A stretch of 64,000 nt of DNA from JBHOQS01 sp042408875 (GTDB lineage Bacteria; Chloroflexota; UBA11872; JBHOQS01): contig JBHOQS010000023.1 of NCBI GenBank assembly GCA_042408875.1, positions 186,001 through 250,000 of the forward strand, given 5' to 3'. Below, one piece after another: positions 1 through 8,638 of this stretch. Each line of letters starts with the position of its first letter. The stretch's first letter is position 1. Made by a program: the position numbers and the translations under genes. The notes under the pieces were generated by a model. The model was not told where the DNA came from. It was given only the letters and a program-made list of their open reading frames with translations, and searched no databases.

Positions 1-473
1 TGAGATTGAGATGGCGTGTTCATCCAGCGCAGGAACTGCCAGGCCGCCGGAGCAGCTTTCGTGGCCTTGTCCACGGCCCAGAGCCACAGATACTGGAGGG
101 TCGACTCCGGCCCGTTGCCGCGGGGATGGCCGCGACGCTGACGTTGTCCAGCCCGTCGGGGAACCGGGCCTTGAGCGTGGCGCGCCACCAGTTGGCCATG
201 ATGATCATGGCGCCCTTGCCGGCGACGAGGTCCGCCTGTTTGAGCGCGAGGTCCACCACCTTCATACCGATCAGGTCCAGGGTGAGCTGGAGCGTCTGCT
301 GGCCGGAGAGCTCATTGAAGAGCACCTGGGTGTTATCGTCGGAGACGAAGCGGCCGCCGTTGCTCCACAGGAGCGAGGTGAAGGGGTGCACGACGCCGGA
401 ATCCCAGCCAGTGATGAGGATCACGCCTCCTTGCACTGTCTTGCCATCAGCATCCCGCTTGCCTGCTCGTCTT
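1..473 (-). pseudogene. Broken sugar ABC transporter solute-binding protein gene (5' truncated, frameshifted)
   Basis: This is a remnant of a family 1 extracellular solute-binding protein. Reading leftwards, residues of the form GKRDADGKTVQGGV lead into the typical WSNGGRF and MANWW segments of sugar-binding lipoproteins. Two lesions are visible. The reading frame starts abruptly next to an A+T-rich tract at about 470, so the signal peptide and first half are missing. Near 105-110 the frame is lost: the frame in use gives Arg/Ser-rich nonsense, while the neighbouring frame gives a convincing C-terminal stretch (LQYLWLWAVDKATKAAPAAW). One missing base, or two extra, would explain it. The 3' end lies beyond the window. 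The frameshift could be a sequencing error, but the missing 5' half could not. Confidence 0.7.
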
Positions 474-532
474 TTTTATTATTTTTCTTTTTATTCTTTT
501 TTCTTCCTTTATCTTCATATTATTTTCTATCT
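470..532. repeat. A+T-rich low-complexity tract fused to the truncated gene
   Basis: About 60 bases of almost pure pyrimidine plus A on the plus strand (purine plus T on the minus strand). On the minus strand it reads like the A+T-rich leaders found upstream of intact genes elsewhere in the window, such as 9631-9688. Here it joins directly onto the middle of a solute-binding protein gene. The simplest reading is that a deletion fused a gene leader to an internal codon. Confidence 0.6.
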
Positions 533-586
533 TCCCGAAGCTATTGGGTACCATATGGGGTCCGGAGGCAAGGGATGCCGGTAGGC

Positions 587-2341
587 TTAGTCGGTCATGA
601 CGAAGTATGTGAGGCACGCTTCGTCGATGAGGTCAGCGCTAAGGCGCGGCGGGATCTGCCGGTAGCGCGCGATCGCCGTCAATTGCTCAAGCAGGTCGCG
701 TGGATGGCAGGCGCGCAGCGGCCTGCTTGCAGCGACATAGTGCCGCTGGAGGAGGTACTGGAACGCTGACTCGTCGAACGGGACGTTGTAGCGCCGGCAG
801 TTCCGCACGAAGAGCTCGCGGAACATCTGCTCGTCCGGGTTGCCGACGTAGATCTTAAATTTAATGCGTCGCAGGAATGCCTCGTCCACCAGCTCCTTGG
901 GGTCCAGGTTTGTGGAGAAGACGATCAGTTCGTCGAAGGGGATCTCGATCTTCTTACCGGTCTTGAGGGTCAGAAAGTCGACGCGCTTCTCCAGTGGTAC
1001 GATCCAGCGATTCAGCAGTTCGCGCGGCCGCATGGCCTGCCGGCCGAAATCGTCGATCAGGAACATCCCCAGGTTGGCCTTCATCTGGAGCGGCGCTTCG
1101 TAGTACTTGCCGACCTCGCTGTACAGGAGGTCCAAGCTGGACATGGACAGCTCCCCGCCGACGATCACGACCGGCCGCTTGATACGCACAAAGCGCATAT
1201 CACGCACGCTCTTGGCCGTGGCATCCTCGTCGACGAGCTCATGGTTGATCGGGTCGAAGACCTTGATGACCTGGCCATCAACCTCGATGGCATACGGGAC
1301 GTAGACCGGGTCACCCAGCAGGCGGGCGATCCGCTCGGCAATGGAGGTCTTACCGTTGCCAGGCGGGCCGAACAAGAATAGAGAGGTACCTGCGTTGATG
1401 GCCTGCCCGACCTGGTCGAGGAGCAACGGGTGGACCACCAGGTCGCTGAGGGCCTCCATCACCGCCTCGCGGTTGACCGTGACCTGCCGTATGCTCTGGG
1501 CGACAACCGACTCGATATACGTCTCCAGCGGGACCGGTGCTACCCCTTCGTACTGGGTGCGCTGGAGCGCCTCGCGGGCGCGGCCTAGTCCCTTGTCGGT
1601 GAGCACGTGCACGTAGCCGCCCTCGCCGATGCCGCGCTGGCCCTTGACCTCGACCGCCTGTTCGCGGCGCAGTGTCTCCAGGATTGCCGCAATGATGTTG
1701 CCGAAGTGCAAGCCCAGCCGGTCGGCGATATCGTAGCCGGTGCACTCGTGCAGGTGATAGAGCGTACGCAGCACGCAGTCGGTGACAAACGAGCTGTTTA
1801 GCCCGGCTTCCTCAAGCGACATGGGCCGCGGAGGAAGATAGCCGATGTCTGGAGGAAGCAGGTTAGGCCCAGGTTGGGCCAGTGGCGCCTGGGAGTTGGC
1901 ACGCCGAGGTTCCCGCGATGGCAGGCCGCGCGCGCTCATCCAGATCCCGAAGCTCGCCACCTCCGGTCTGGCACCAGCCTGCGCGCGCGCAGGAGCGGGA
2001 CCGTGGCGGCTGCCCTGCGGCGTCGGGCCCGCGTCCGTCGAGGCAGGAGCGCGGGCGCGCTCCTGCGGGGGCGTCAGGACCTCGTCGGTCGGGTGGCCCG
2101 GCCGCGACGCAGAGGCCTCGCGCTCGCCGGCACTACGTGGGCGGCTACGCAGCCCATGCTGGAGCACTACTGCTCCTGGCGGCAGAGTGAAGTCCTCCGG
2201 TCGCAGCGGCGCCTCGTCGTCGGAGCCGCCTTCATCCAGGTCTCCCTCAACGGGGTGGCCCGCGGGCCAGCCATCTCGGCTGGCTGGATCGTCCTGGGAG
2301 GCGCTATCGAGCTGCTTGCGTCTCAAGTCGAACAGCCCCAC
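587..2341 (-). CDS. AAA+ ATPase with proline-rich N-terminus and winged-helix-like region
   Basis: A predicted 584-residue cytoplasmic ATPase. The first ~150 residues are Pro/Ala/Arg-rich and probably disordered. Residues ~170-270 look like a winged helix (YDIADRLGLHFGNIIAAIL). The AAA+ module follows, with Walker A GPPGNGKT at ~324, Walker B FLIDDFG, a sensor-1-like FSTNL and a C-terminal helical lid. I chose GTG at 2341 because GGAGGAGG lies just upstream; an in-frame start at 2386 has no such signal. It is the last gene of a three-gene operon behind a MutL-like ASKHA protein and a barrel-sandwich protein, which suggests that all three act together. The partner and substrate are unknown; a role in envelope or pilus assembly is only a guess. 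Confidence 0.8.
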   Translation of the reverse strand: MGLFDLRRKQLDSASQDDPASRDGWPAGHPVEGDLDEGGSDDEAPLRPEDFTLPPGAVVLQHGLRSRPRSAGEREASASRPGHPTDEVLTPPQERARAPASTDAGPTPQGSRHGPAPARAQAGARPEVASFGIWMSARGLPSREPRRANSQAPLAQPGPNLLPPDIGYLPPRPMSLEEAGLNSSFVTDCVLRTLYHLHECTGYDIADRLGLHFGNIIAAILETLRREQAVEVKGQRGIGEGGYVHVLTDKGLGRAREALQRTQYEGVAPVPLETYIESVVAQSIRQVTVNREAVMEALSDLVVHPLLLDQVGQAINAGTSLFLFGPPGNGKTSIAERIARLLGDPVYVPYAIEVDGQVIKVFDPINHELVDEDATAKSVRDMRFVRIKRPVVIVGGELSMSSLDLLYSEVGKYYEAPLQMKANLGMFLIDDFGRQAMRPRELLNRWIVPLEKRVDFLTLKTGKKIEIPFDELIVFSTNLDPKELVDEAFLRRIKFKIYVGNPDEQMFRELFVRNCRRYNVPFDESAFQYLLQRHYVAASRPLRACHPRDLLEQLTAIARYRQIPPRLSADLIDEACLTYFVMTD

Positions 2342-2447
2342 TCCACCCCTCCTCCGCACACCAGGCGCGCCGACAGTGCCGCGCACCTACCGGACGCCTA
2401 CGGCCTCTCGATGTTCGTCTCTACGATGCTCGTATCTCGATTATCGT

Positions 2448-3614
2448 CTACTCTTGGACGAGCTCAAGGTTCGCAAGGCTATGCCACTGCCGACTTTCGT
2501 CTGGGAGTTGCACCAGCGCGGCGCGTTCACGCAGACCGGCAGGCAGTCGCTGCGGGATACGAGCGAGCTGGACGACTGTCGCCTGGAGGCCGAGATACGC
2601 TGGCGACGAGAGGCGCACCAGGGCGCCGGGCCGAAGGCTGCCCGGCCCCGGGACGTCAGGGATGATCTTGAGGGGAAGGAGCAGCTCGGGCTGAGGTGGC
2701 TCAGCAGTGAGTGAGGCGGCCTGGCCATTGTATTTCTGGAGGAGCCTGCGTAGCCAGGGCGGCATTTCGATCTCACCGAAGCCCTCGGTCAGCACCAGGC
2801 AGAAGTCCTGCGGAAGCGGCGCAGGCGGGGCCACACCACGCCCGGCGGCCAGACCGTACTGCATGGTGAACCGTTCCAGCGCATGCAGCAGCGGGCCTGC
2901 CGCGTCAAGTACCAGTGCTGGTGCAAGCAGGCCGCAGGCCCCAGTCTCCGCCACATGGACGATATCGTAGTGCGTCGCCGGGCGGGCCAAGGCCACCAGC
3001 GTGCCAGAGGCACGCTCCGGCACAGCATCGAGGTCCTCCGCTAGCAGGAGCTTGCCGTGCGCGGTGCCTCCGCACCCGGCGATGCCCAGCACGGCCAGCC
3101 CTGGACCTTCGATGGTCACGCCTGCGCCCGGCTGTGTGGCCACGACCTTCCCACCCAGGTGGGCACGGATCTCATCTGGCGGTTCAGGCTCGACGATGGC
3201 AATGCAACCGCTCTCAGTGGAGATCCAGGCCACAGTGCCTGCCACCTGGGCGTGGCATTGCCGGCGGCCGAGGCCCAGCGGCCCGCGGTACTCCGCGAGG
3301 AGCTCGCCCTGTTCAACGTCCTGACCGGCCTGCACGCGCACGTAGCGCGCAAGCGTGCGCGGCGGCACGCCTAGCACCGCTGCCGCGTGCACGAGGTGCA
3401 GCCGGCCAGGCTGCTCCACTTGGGCCACTACCGTGTCCGGCAGGACGTACTCGCCGGGCTGGACCAGGATAGTGGCCGCACGCCCCACCGGTCGGGTGCG
3501 GCGCAGCATGCCAGCCACCACAGCTGGCCGGACACTCACCGGCCAGCCCGGGTCCTCCAGTGCAGGTGGCTCGGCTGGGGGTACGGTGAACGGTTCAGCC
3601 ACGCGTTCCTCCAT
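2448..3614 (-). CDS. Conserved-looking protein with barrel-sandwich-type and KOW-like segments, function unknown
   Basis: A 388-residue protein that I cannot assign to a characterised family. The N-terminal half contains repeated beta-rich stretches such as ILVQPGEYVLPDTVVAQVEQPG and VRVQAGQDVEQGELLAEY, the spacing typical of biotinyl/lipoyl-like barrel-sandwich folds, but without an obvious modified lysine. The C-terminal ~60 residues (GALVRLSSPAYLGLQATVVQL) resemble a KOW/SH3-like barrel. There is no signal peptide or membrane segment. The ATG at 3614 overlaps the upstream MutL-like gene by 20 bases, and the AAA+ gene follows after about 105 bases, so the three are probably one operon. It might be an adaptor between the two ATPases; this is inference. 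Confidence 0.6.
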   Translation of the reverse strand: MEERVAEPFTVPPAEPPALEDPGWPVSVRPAVVAGMLRRTRPVGRAATILVQPGEYVLPDTVVAQVEQPGRLHLVHAAAVLGVPPRTLARYVRVQAGQDVEQGELLAEYRGPLGLGRRQCHAQVAGTVAWISTESGCIAIVEPEPPDEIRAHLGGKVVATQPGAGVTIEGPGLAVLGIAGCGGTAHGKLLLAEDLDAVPERASGTLVALARPATHYDIVHVAETGACGLLAPALVLDAAGPLLHALERFTMQYGLAAGRGVAPPAPLPQDFCLVLTEGFGEIEMPPWLRRLLQKYNGQAASLTAEPPQPELLLPLKIIPDVPGPGSLRPGALVRLSSPAYLGLQATVVQLARIPQRLPAGLRERAALVQLPDESRQWHSLANLELVQE

Positions 3615-5361
3615 ATGGGCGCGACGCGGAGGACCGGAGCACTGATGGGTTGCCGTGGAGTGGGAGCTCGGGATACGCGGAGGCAAGCTGGAGCCATTCA
3701 ATCAGCCGCGCCTGGCGCTTTTCCCGCCCGGCCGGCAACGCCAGGGGCCGGCCCCGCGCGTCGATGATCATCCCCGCCGCACCACCCTCTACCTCGCTGC
3801 GCGGCATCGCCCCGCGCCCCCGGCCCAGTCCTACGTCGAAGTTCCGGCCAGGCACCAGTGTGAGCGTGCCGCGGTCGTGCAGGCCGAATGGAACGATCTC
3901 TAGGGAGCCATATGGTACGTCCACCGTCGTCGCCTGGCCTCCCACGCGCTGGAATTCTACATGCAGCGCCGTCTCGCCCTCCCGTCCAGCGCCGCTGGGG
4001 GCGAGGCACAGGCCCAGATTGAGCAGGCCATCTCGCTCGAGGGCCAGAGACGCAGGATCCTCATGCCCCAGCGTGCCCAGCAAGGGGAGCACGCCGCCAC
4101 GGTCGAGGCCGAGCTGCGTCACGCGCACGGGTTGCACGGCATCCAGCGCGATCAGGGCTGCTTGCACAGGCCGCGGCGCATGGCGGAAGGCCCCACCGGA
4201 CACCATGAGCAGGTCTACCGGAGGCGCCAGCGGTCCCCCGCCGCGATCCCCGGCCGGCACCTTGCCGGGCTCCACCCGGCGCAGGAGTTCTTCCAGCGCC
4301 AGGCGCAGGGCCTCTCGTGCGAGCGCATGTTCAATGAGCAGGTCCTCGACCGTGTGCGGGACAGTAGTAGGGCGCAGGGCGTGGTTCAGCGTCCGGCGGC
4401 GTAGCTCTGCCTCGCTCAGATCGAACGGCAGCCAGCGCAGGATGTTTTCGGCTCCAGCGCGATCCACCAGCGCTGGCCGTGCCCTTCCCATCCCGATCCC
4501 CTGAAGAGCTGCCTGGGCCACCTCAGCACCACGGACAAGCACGGCGGCGCAATGCTCCGCCCCGAGCTCGAGCGCCAGCACGTCCATGTCGTAACGCTGG
4601 GCGACGACGCATACGCCGTCACGGAGCGCCTGGATGGCCGGCGCAGCCTGCCGAGCGGGCCCTAGCCGGAGGGGCGCTCGTGCCTCCGGCACAGCCTCGT
4701 CGATTGCCTGTGCCAGCGCTGTCTCGTCCAGCCGCCGCGTTGCCGTGACCTGCCACACCCGTGTACGTCCGCCGAGCATGGCGTTCAGGCGCTCCCCCAC
4801 GCGCGGATGGCCGACGAAGAGGAAGGCTGGTTGTCGGCCCGCGGCCTCACCCAGGGTACGAGCCGCCCACACTGCGGTCTCAGCCAGGAGCGTGAGCTGC
4901 TCCTGGCCGGTGCGCGGTGACGCGCTGGCGAGAACGATCAAGGCTGGGCGATAGGCCAGCAGTGCGTTAACCAAAGCGTGCGCTGCCTCTGCCGCACCTG
5001 CCTCTGTGGCTGGAACAGGAACTGCAACCGGCAGGAAGGCACGCTGGGCGAAGACACGTTCAAGCGCCGGCCAGGTGGCATCGCGGTCAGGTGCGACGAC
5101 GAGCGCGCGGAAAAGCCCGCGAGAAGATGTCACCGCCGCGTCGGGCACAGGGAGGGCCTCCGGCCCGGGCAGGCCAAGCAGGACGGCCAGCCGCGCGGTA
5201 GCTGCGCCAAGGCTGTTGTCGCCGGAGGCTAGCGAAGTGGAGTCCGCCGGCACTTCGACGGTCGCGACCAGCCGATCTTCGCCCTCGACGGTCTCAACCA
5301 GGAGAAGCCTGGTGTACAGGGAGCCGAAATCCGCAAAGAGCCGCCGCCCACCCGTGGCCAT
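3595..5361 (-). CDS. MutL-like (glutamate mutase L family) ASKHA-fold protein
   Basis: A 588-residue protein that resembles the MutL family, named for a protein encoded beside glutamate mutase. Seen in the sequence: an N-terminal FADFGSLYTRLLLVE phosphate-1-like loop, a SSRGLFRALVVA segment, a middle ALELGAEHCAAVLV stretch resembling a second actin-like loop, and LLMVSGGAFRHAP near the C-terminus resembling an adenosine loop. No glutamate mutase subunits (MutS/MutE) are nearby, so a role in that pathway is unlikely here. Gene order MutL-like, barrel-sandwich protein, AAA+ ATPase points to a separate system. The ATG at 5361 opens the operon. Confidence 0.75.
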   Translation of the reverse strand: MATGGRRLFADFGSLYTRLLLVETVEGEDRLVATVEVPADSTSLASGDNSLGAATARLAVLLGLPGPEALPVPDAAVTSSRGLFRALVVAPDRDATWPALERVFAQRAFLPVAVPVPATEAGAAEAAHALVNALLAYRPALIVLASASPRTGQEQLTLLAETAVWAARTLGEAAGRQPAFLFVGHPRVGERLNAMLGGRTRVWQVTATRRLDETALAQAIDEAVPEARAPLRLGPARQAAPAIQALRDGVCVVAQRYDMDVLALELGAEHCAAVLVRGAEVAQAALQGIGMGRARPALVDRAGAENILRWLPFDLSEAELRRRTLNHALRPTTVPHTVEDLLIEHALAREALRLALEELLRRVEPGKVPAGDRGGGPLAPPVDLLMVSGGAFRHAPRPVQAALIALDAVQPVRVTQLGLDRGGVLPLLGTLGHEDPASLALERDGLLNLGLCLAPSGAGREGETALHVEFQRVGGQATTVDVPYGSLEIVPFGLHDRGTLTLVPGRNFDVGLGRGRGAMPRSEVEGGAAGMIIDARGRPLALPAGREKRQARLIEWLQLASAYPELPLHGNPSVLRSSASRPYGGTRG

Positions 5362-5428
5362 ACGCGCGCTTTACCCTACGCTCTCGGCGAGACGTACGCT
5401 ACGCGCCGAACATTGTAACAGAACCGGC

Positions 5429-6574
5429 CTATGGCACGCGCTGGAGATCCGGGTTCGGGCCCAGCGGCGCATCGTCCGGGAAGGTCTGCTCGACCGCAGG
5501 TGGCGCGGCGGCAGCGGCTGCCTGGGATGCCGCCAGTGACTCGCGTACGAACGCACGCAGGCGGGGCAGATCGGGTTGCAACACCCAGGCGCCAGCACGC
5601 GTCACAAAGGGCCGGCTCAACCCGTTTCTGGTGTCGATTACCCGCGTGACGATGCGTGAGCGATCGATGCTCATGCCCAGCTTGGCGAGCGACGGCACGT
5701 CACGAAGTGGGAAGTTCGTGGACACGGCGTCCTGGAGCTGCGCTAGCAGCACGGGAGCCCGCGCCAGGGTGGCGGGACGCAACACCTGATCCTTCAAGGC
5801 CAGCAACAGGCGCTCCTGGCGTTTACTGCGCCCGAAGTCGCCCTCTGGATCGCTCATCCGCGAGCGCACATATTTGAGCGCGGTGTCCCCATCCATCCAT
5901 TGGCGCCCGGCCTTGATATCCACCGTGATGTAGTCGTTGCCCGTATCAGCCGGATAGTCGGGATCGTAGATCGGATACTCGACATCGATGATTACGCCGC
6001 CAAGAGTATTAATAATGCGCTTAAAGCCGCGGAAGTCTACCACGACATAGTAGGGAACAGGGATTTGCAGCACCTCCGAGACCACGCGGCGGGCCAGGTC
6101 CGGTCCGCCGACCGGATACGCCTCATTAATGCGGTCGTTGCCGTGGCCGGGGATGAACACGTACAGGTCCCGTGGAATAGAGATCACTGCCGCGGAGCGC
6201 GTGACTGGGTCCACGCTGATGACCAGCATAGTATCTGTGCGAGTCCGCTCCTCATTGCGCTGGTCCAGGCCCATCACCAGGAAGGTGATGCGTTCAGTAC
6301 CCTGCCAGTCGGGAATGAGCAGTTCAGAGCGGCGCGCCGCCTCGTGCACCAACACCTCCGCGAGGCGGCTGCCCAGGTCAGCGGCCGGCGGAGCGGCACC
6401 GCTGCGCTGTCCTGGCAGAGGAGGGAGCGGGAGCAGCAGCCACATGCCGGTCCCAGCCAGGAGCAGGCAGGCGACAGTCACGAGGGCCGGAAGCAGGGTG
6501 TGCGGGGAGGCCGGCACCTCAGGCGGGCCTGGCAGCGTCGGCGAAGGCGAGACGGGCAGCGATGACTGGCTCAA
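5429..6574 (-). CDS. LytR-CpsA-Psr (LCP) family cell-wall glycopolymer ligase
   Basis: 381 residues. A short Pro/Ser-rich cytoplasmic tail is followed by one membrane segment at about residues 29-50 and an extracellular LCP domain. Hallmarks are ITFLVMGLDQR, DTMLVISVDPVT, AVISIPRDLYVFIPG, RINEAYPVGG, YYVVVDFRGF, LGGVIIDVEYPIYD and ALKYVRSRMSDPEGDFGRS, which match the lipid-phosphate-binding arginines and aspartates of the family. LCP enzymes move undecaprenyl-linked glycopolymers onto peptidoglycan or other surface acceptors. The start is TTG at 6574 with no clear Shine-Dalgarno sequence, and a stop lies closely upstream in frame, so the exact start is uncertain. Confidence 0.9.
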   Translation of the reverse strand: MSQSSLPVSPSPTLPGPPEVPASPHTLLPALVTVACLLLAGTGMWLLLPLPPLPGQRSGAAPPAADLGSRLAEVLVHEAARRSELLIPDWQGTERITFLVMGLDQRNEERTRTDTMLVISVDPVTRSAAVISIPRDLYVFIPGHGNDRINEAYPVGGPDLARRVVSEVLQIPVPYYVVVDFRGFKRIINTLGGVIIDVEYPIYDPDYPADTGNDYITVDIKAGRQWMDGDTALKYVRSRMSDPEGDFGRSKRQERLLLALKDQVLRPATLARAPVLLAQLQDAVSTNFPLRDVPSLAKLGMSIDRSRIVTRVIDTRNGLSRPFVTRAGAWVLQPDLPRLRAFVRESLAASQAAAAAAPPAVEQTFPDDAPLGPNPDLQRVP

Positions 6575-6779
6575 GGTCAGAGTTACGTCAAAACTCTTCG
6601 TCGCGATCAGGGTATGACCGCGCTCTCTGTATCCTGTATGACGCGGTCCGCCCTACTCCGGCCGGACCGCTGATCCAGCCTTTTCATAGGGCAACTGGTA
6701 GACACAGTAGCCAATCTATAGTGTGCAGCAAGGCGCTGTGCGCCTGCAAACCAGGTTGTGGCTGGCTCTCCTTTTCCGG
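6575..6779. other. Spacer between LCP gene and tRNA-His, no gene seen
   Basis: About 200 bases between the divergent LCP gene and the tRNA promoter. I see no convincing reading frame or RNA structure. Confidence 0.5.
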
Positions 6780-6808
6780 TTGCGGCTGGCTCGACCCTGT
6801 GGTAGAAT
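6780..6808 (+). promoter_or_regulatory. Promoter of tRNA-His
   Basis: TTGCGG, 17 bases, then TAGAAT, ending 11 bases before the tRNA G-1 position. This is the best-placed sigma-70-like promoter in the window. Confidence 0.75.
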
Positions 6809-6819
6809 GCGTTTGCCAC

Positions 6820-6897
6820 GGTGACCTTAGCTCAGCTGGTCAGAGCGTCGGGTTGTGGCCCCGAAGGTCGAGGGTTCAAGTCCCTCAGGTCACCCCA
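6820..6897 (+). tRNA. tRNA-His (GTG anticodon), CCA encoded
   Basis: The cloverleaf can be folded by eye. The acceptor GTGACCT pairs with AGGTCAC, the D stem is GCTC/GAGC, the anticodon stem TCGGG/CCCGA encloses the loop TTGTGGC with anticodon GTG, and the T stem GAGGG/CCCTC encloses TTCAAGT. The base before position 1 is G and position 73 is C, giving the extra G-1:C73 pair that marks tRNA-His. The CCA tail is encoded at 6895-6897. Confidence 0.95.
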
Positions 6898-6898
6898 G

Positions 6899-6940
6899 AT
6901 GCCGGCTCGTGTCAGCCTCAACACGAGCCGGCATGTTTTT
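6899..6940 (+). terminator. Intrinsic terminator of tRNA-His
   Basis: A perfect 14-base inverted repeat (ATGCCGGCTCGTGT and its complement) with an 8-base loop is followed by GTTTTT, immediately after the tRNA. Confidence 0.9.
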
Positions 6941-6995
6941 CTGTCCACCGTGCTCTACTCCGCTCCGTCGCACAGACGCATTACTCAGCCCCCAC

Positions 6996-8546
6996 CTATT
7001 CTTCGGCCGTCTGCACGGCCACGGCCGGCTGCTGCGCTCTCGGGCCGACGTGCTCTTGACGGGGTGAGTCCTCGCTCGGCCGCGCCAGGAGCGAGACGAG
7101 GAAGGCCGCGATCCCCAGGGCGAGGGAGAGCCCGAAGTTGATGCGGAACGCCGTCAGGGCTGCTGGCACTGCCTGGCTCAAGACATCAGCATTCCCTGCG
7201 GCAACGGCCGTGGCGATGCTGTGTCCGGCCAGGGCGCCGAGCACCGCGGTCCAGAGCGCACCAGCGGTGGCTTGCCCCAACGATTGTCCCAGATTACGGG
7301 TGAGCGCCTGCATGCCTCCGACCACCCCCAGTCGGCTACGCGGCACCGAGCCGAAGAGCGCACTGGAGTTCGGCGAGTTAAACAGCCCCAAGCCGAAGCC
7401 CATCAGAACCAGTCGCGCTGCTACGAGGACAGCAGGCTCGCTGCGGCGCAGCGTGAGCAGCAGAAGGAACCCGATACACTCGATCAACATGCCGAGCGAG
7501 GCGATCATGCGCGAGCCCAGCCGGTCCGAGAGAGTGCCGCTGAAGGGAGCTACAAACATGTTCGTCGCCGGGATGGCGGCCATGATCACGCCTGCCTGCG
7601 CCACCGGCAGCCCAAGCACACGCTGCAAGTAGAAGGGCATGAGCAGCGTTACCTGGGCGAGGGCCAGGAAGTTCAGGAACGCTGCGAGCGCCGCGGCGCG
7701 AAAGCCCTGGTTAGCGAACAAGGTAAGGTCCAGCATCGGCTGGTCGACCCGCCGTTCGACCCAGAGGAACGCCACCGTGCTGGCCAGCGCCAGCGCCGTC
7801 AGGGCCAGGGCACCGGGGGAACGCCAGCCCTGCGTCGGTCCTGTGGTCAGCGTGAGGAGCAGCGCCACCACGGCAACCAGGAACAGCGCGGCGCCGGTTA
7901 TGTCGAACCGCTGTCCCGGCTGGCGCGGGGACGGGCGCAGCAGCCGTGTACCCACCGCGGTGGCGACGATGCTGATGGGGACGTTGACGTAAAATGCCCA
8001 GCGCCACCCTAGGTACTGCGTGATCAGGCCTCCCACCATCGGGCCGCTCAGCAGCCCAACCGACACGATGGCGCTGACGATGCCGAGCGCCCGGCCGCGC
8101 TCGCTTGATGGAAATGCCTGGGTGACCAGCGCCGGGCTGTTCGCCTGGACGAGTGCCCCGCCGATGCCCTGGAGCACGCGAGCTGCCACGAGCCAGCCGA
8201 TGCCTGGGGCCAAGCCGCAGAGGGCGGAACTGCCAGCGAACAGCAGAAAGCCCGCGAGAAACACCCGCTTGCGCCCCAGCATGTCTGCCAGGCGCCCCGC
8301 CGGAAGTAGGAGTGCAGTGATACACAGCAGGTAGCCAAGGATCACCCACTGTGCTGTGTTCAGGGCAGCGTGGAACTCCGCAGTAAGCACCGGCAGGGCC
8401 ACGTTCACGATGCCGCTATCGAGCGTGACCATGTAGATGCCGCTGCCAGCGACGAGCATTACCGACCACTTATACGCGCTGTCGTGTGGCTCGTCCTCGG
8501 TTAGCAGGTGGTAGCCGGCACGAGGGGTGGACATCCTCGGCTGCAC
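6996..8546 (-). CDS. MFS drug-efflux transporter, DHA2 (14-helix) family
   Basis: A 516-residue integral membrane protein. Family marks are LDSGIVNVALPVL in helix 1, GRLADMLGRKRVFLAG (motif A after helix 2), the helix 4 segment AARVLQGIGGALVQANSPALV, and motif C LLSGPMVGGLI of drug:H+ antiporters. A second motif-A-like SGTLSDRLGSR lies mid-protein, and the length fits 14 helices. GTG at 8546 is preferred because GGGAG lies 8 bases upstream; the in-frame ATG at 8534 has no usable signal. It probably exports hydrophobic drugs or metabolites with proton influx; the substrate cannot be told. It converges with the tRNA-His unit. Confidence 0.88.
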   Translation of the reverse strand: MQPRMSTPRAGYHLLTEDEPHDSAYKWSVMLVAGSGIYMVTLDSGIVNVALPVLTAEFHAALNTAQWVILGYLLCITALLLPAGRLADMLGRKRVFLAGFLLFAGSSALCGLAPGIGWLVAARVLQGIGGALVQANSPALVTQAFPSSERGRALGIVSAIVSVGLLSGPMVGGLITQYLGWRWAFYVNVPISIVATAVGTRLLRPSPRQPGQRFDITGAALFLVAVVALLLTLTTGPTQGWRSPGALALTALALASTVAFLWVERRVDQPMLDLTLFANQGFRAAALAAFLNFLALAQVTLLMPFYLQRVLGLPVAQAGVIMAAIPATNMFVAPFSGTLSDRLGSRMIASLGMLIECIGFLLLLTLRRSEPAVLVAARLVLMGFGLGLFNSPNSSALFGSVPRSRLGVVGGMQALTRNLGQSLGQATAGALWTAVLGALAGHSIATAVAAGNADVLSQAVPAALTAFRINFGLSLALGIAAFLVSLLARPSEDSPRQEHVGPRAQQPAVAVQTAEE

Positions 8547-8638
8547 GTCAGATGCTCCCAGATGAACTCGACAGTTGCAGAGCGAACGGAATCAGACGGC
8601 CAGCGAGTGCAATATCAGCACTGGGGTCGGCGCGCTCG

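Noticed and set aside
470..532. A+T-rich tract considered as an insertion sequence end
   Set aside because: No inverted repeats, target duplication or transposase; the sequence differs from the other A+T tracts.
1845..2714. Plus-strand open frames opposite the AAA+ gene
   Set aside because: Composition is shadow-like, and the opposite strand encodes a clear AAA+ protein.
3698..4009. Arg/Gly-rich frame within the MutL-like gene
   Set aside because: Alternate-frame shadow of a well-supported gene.
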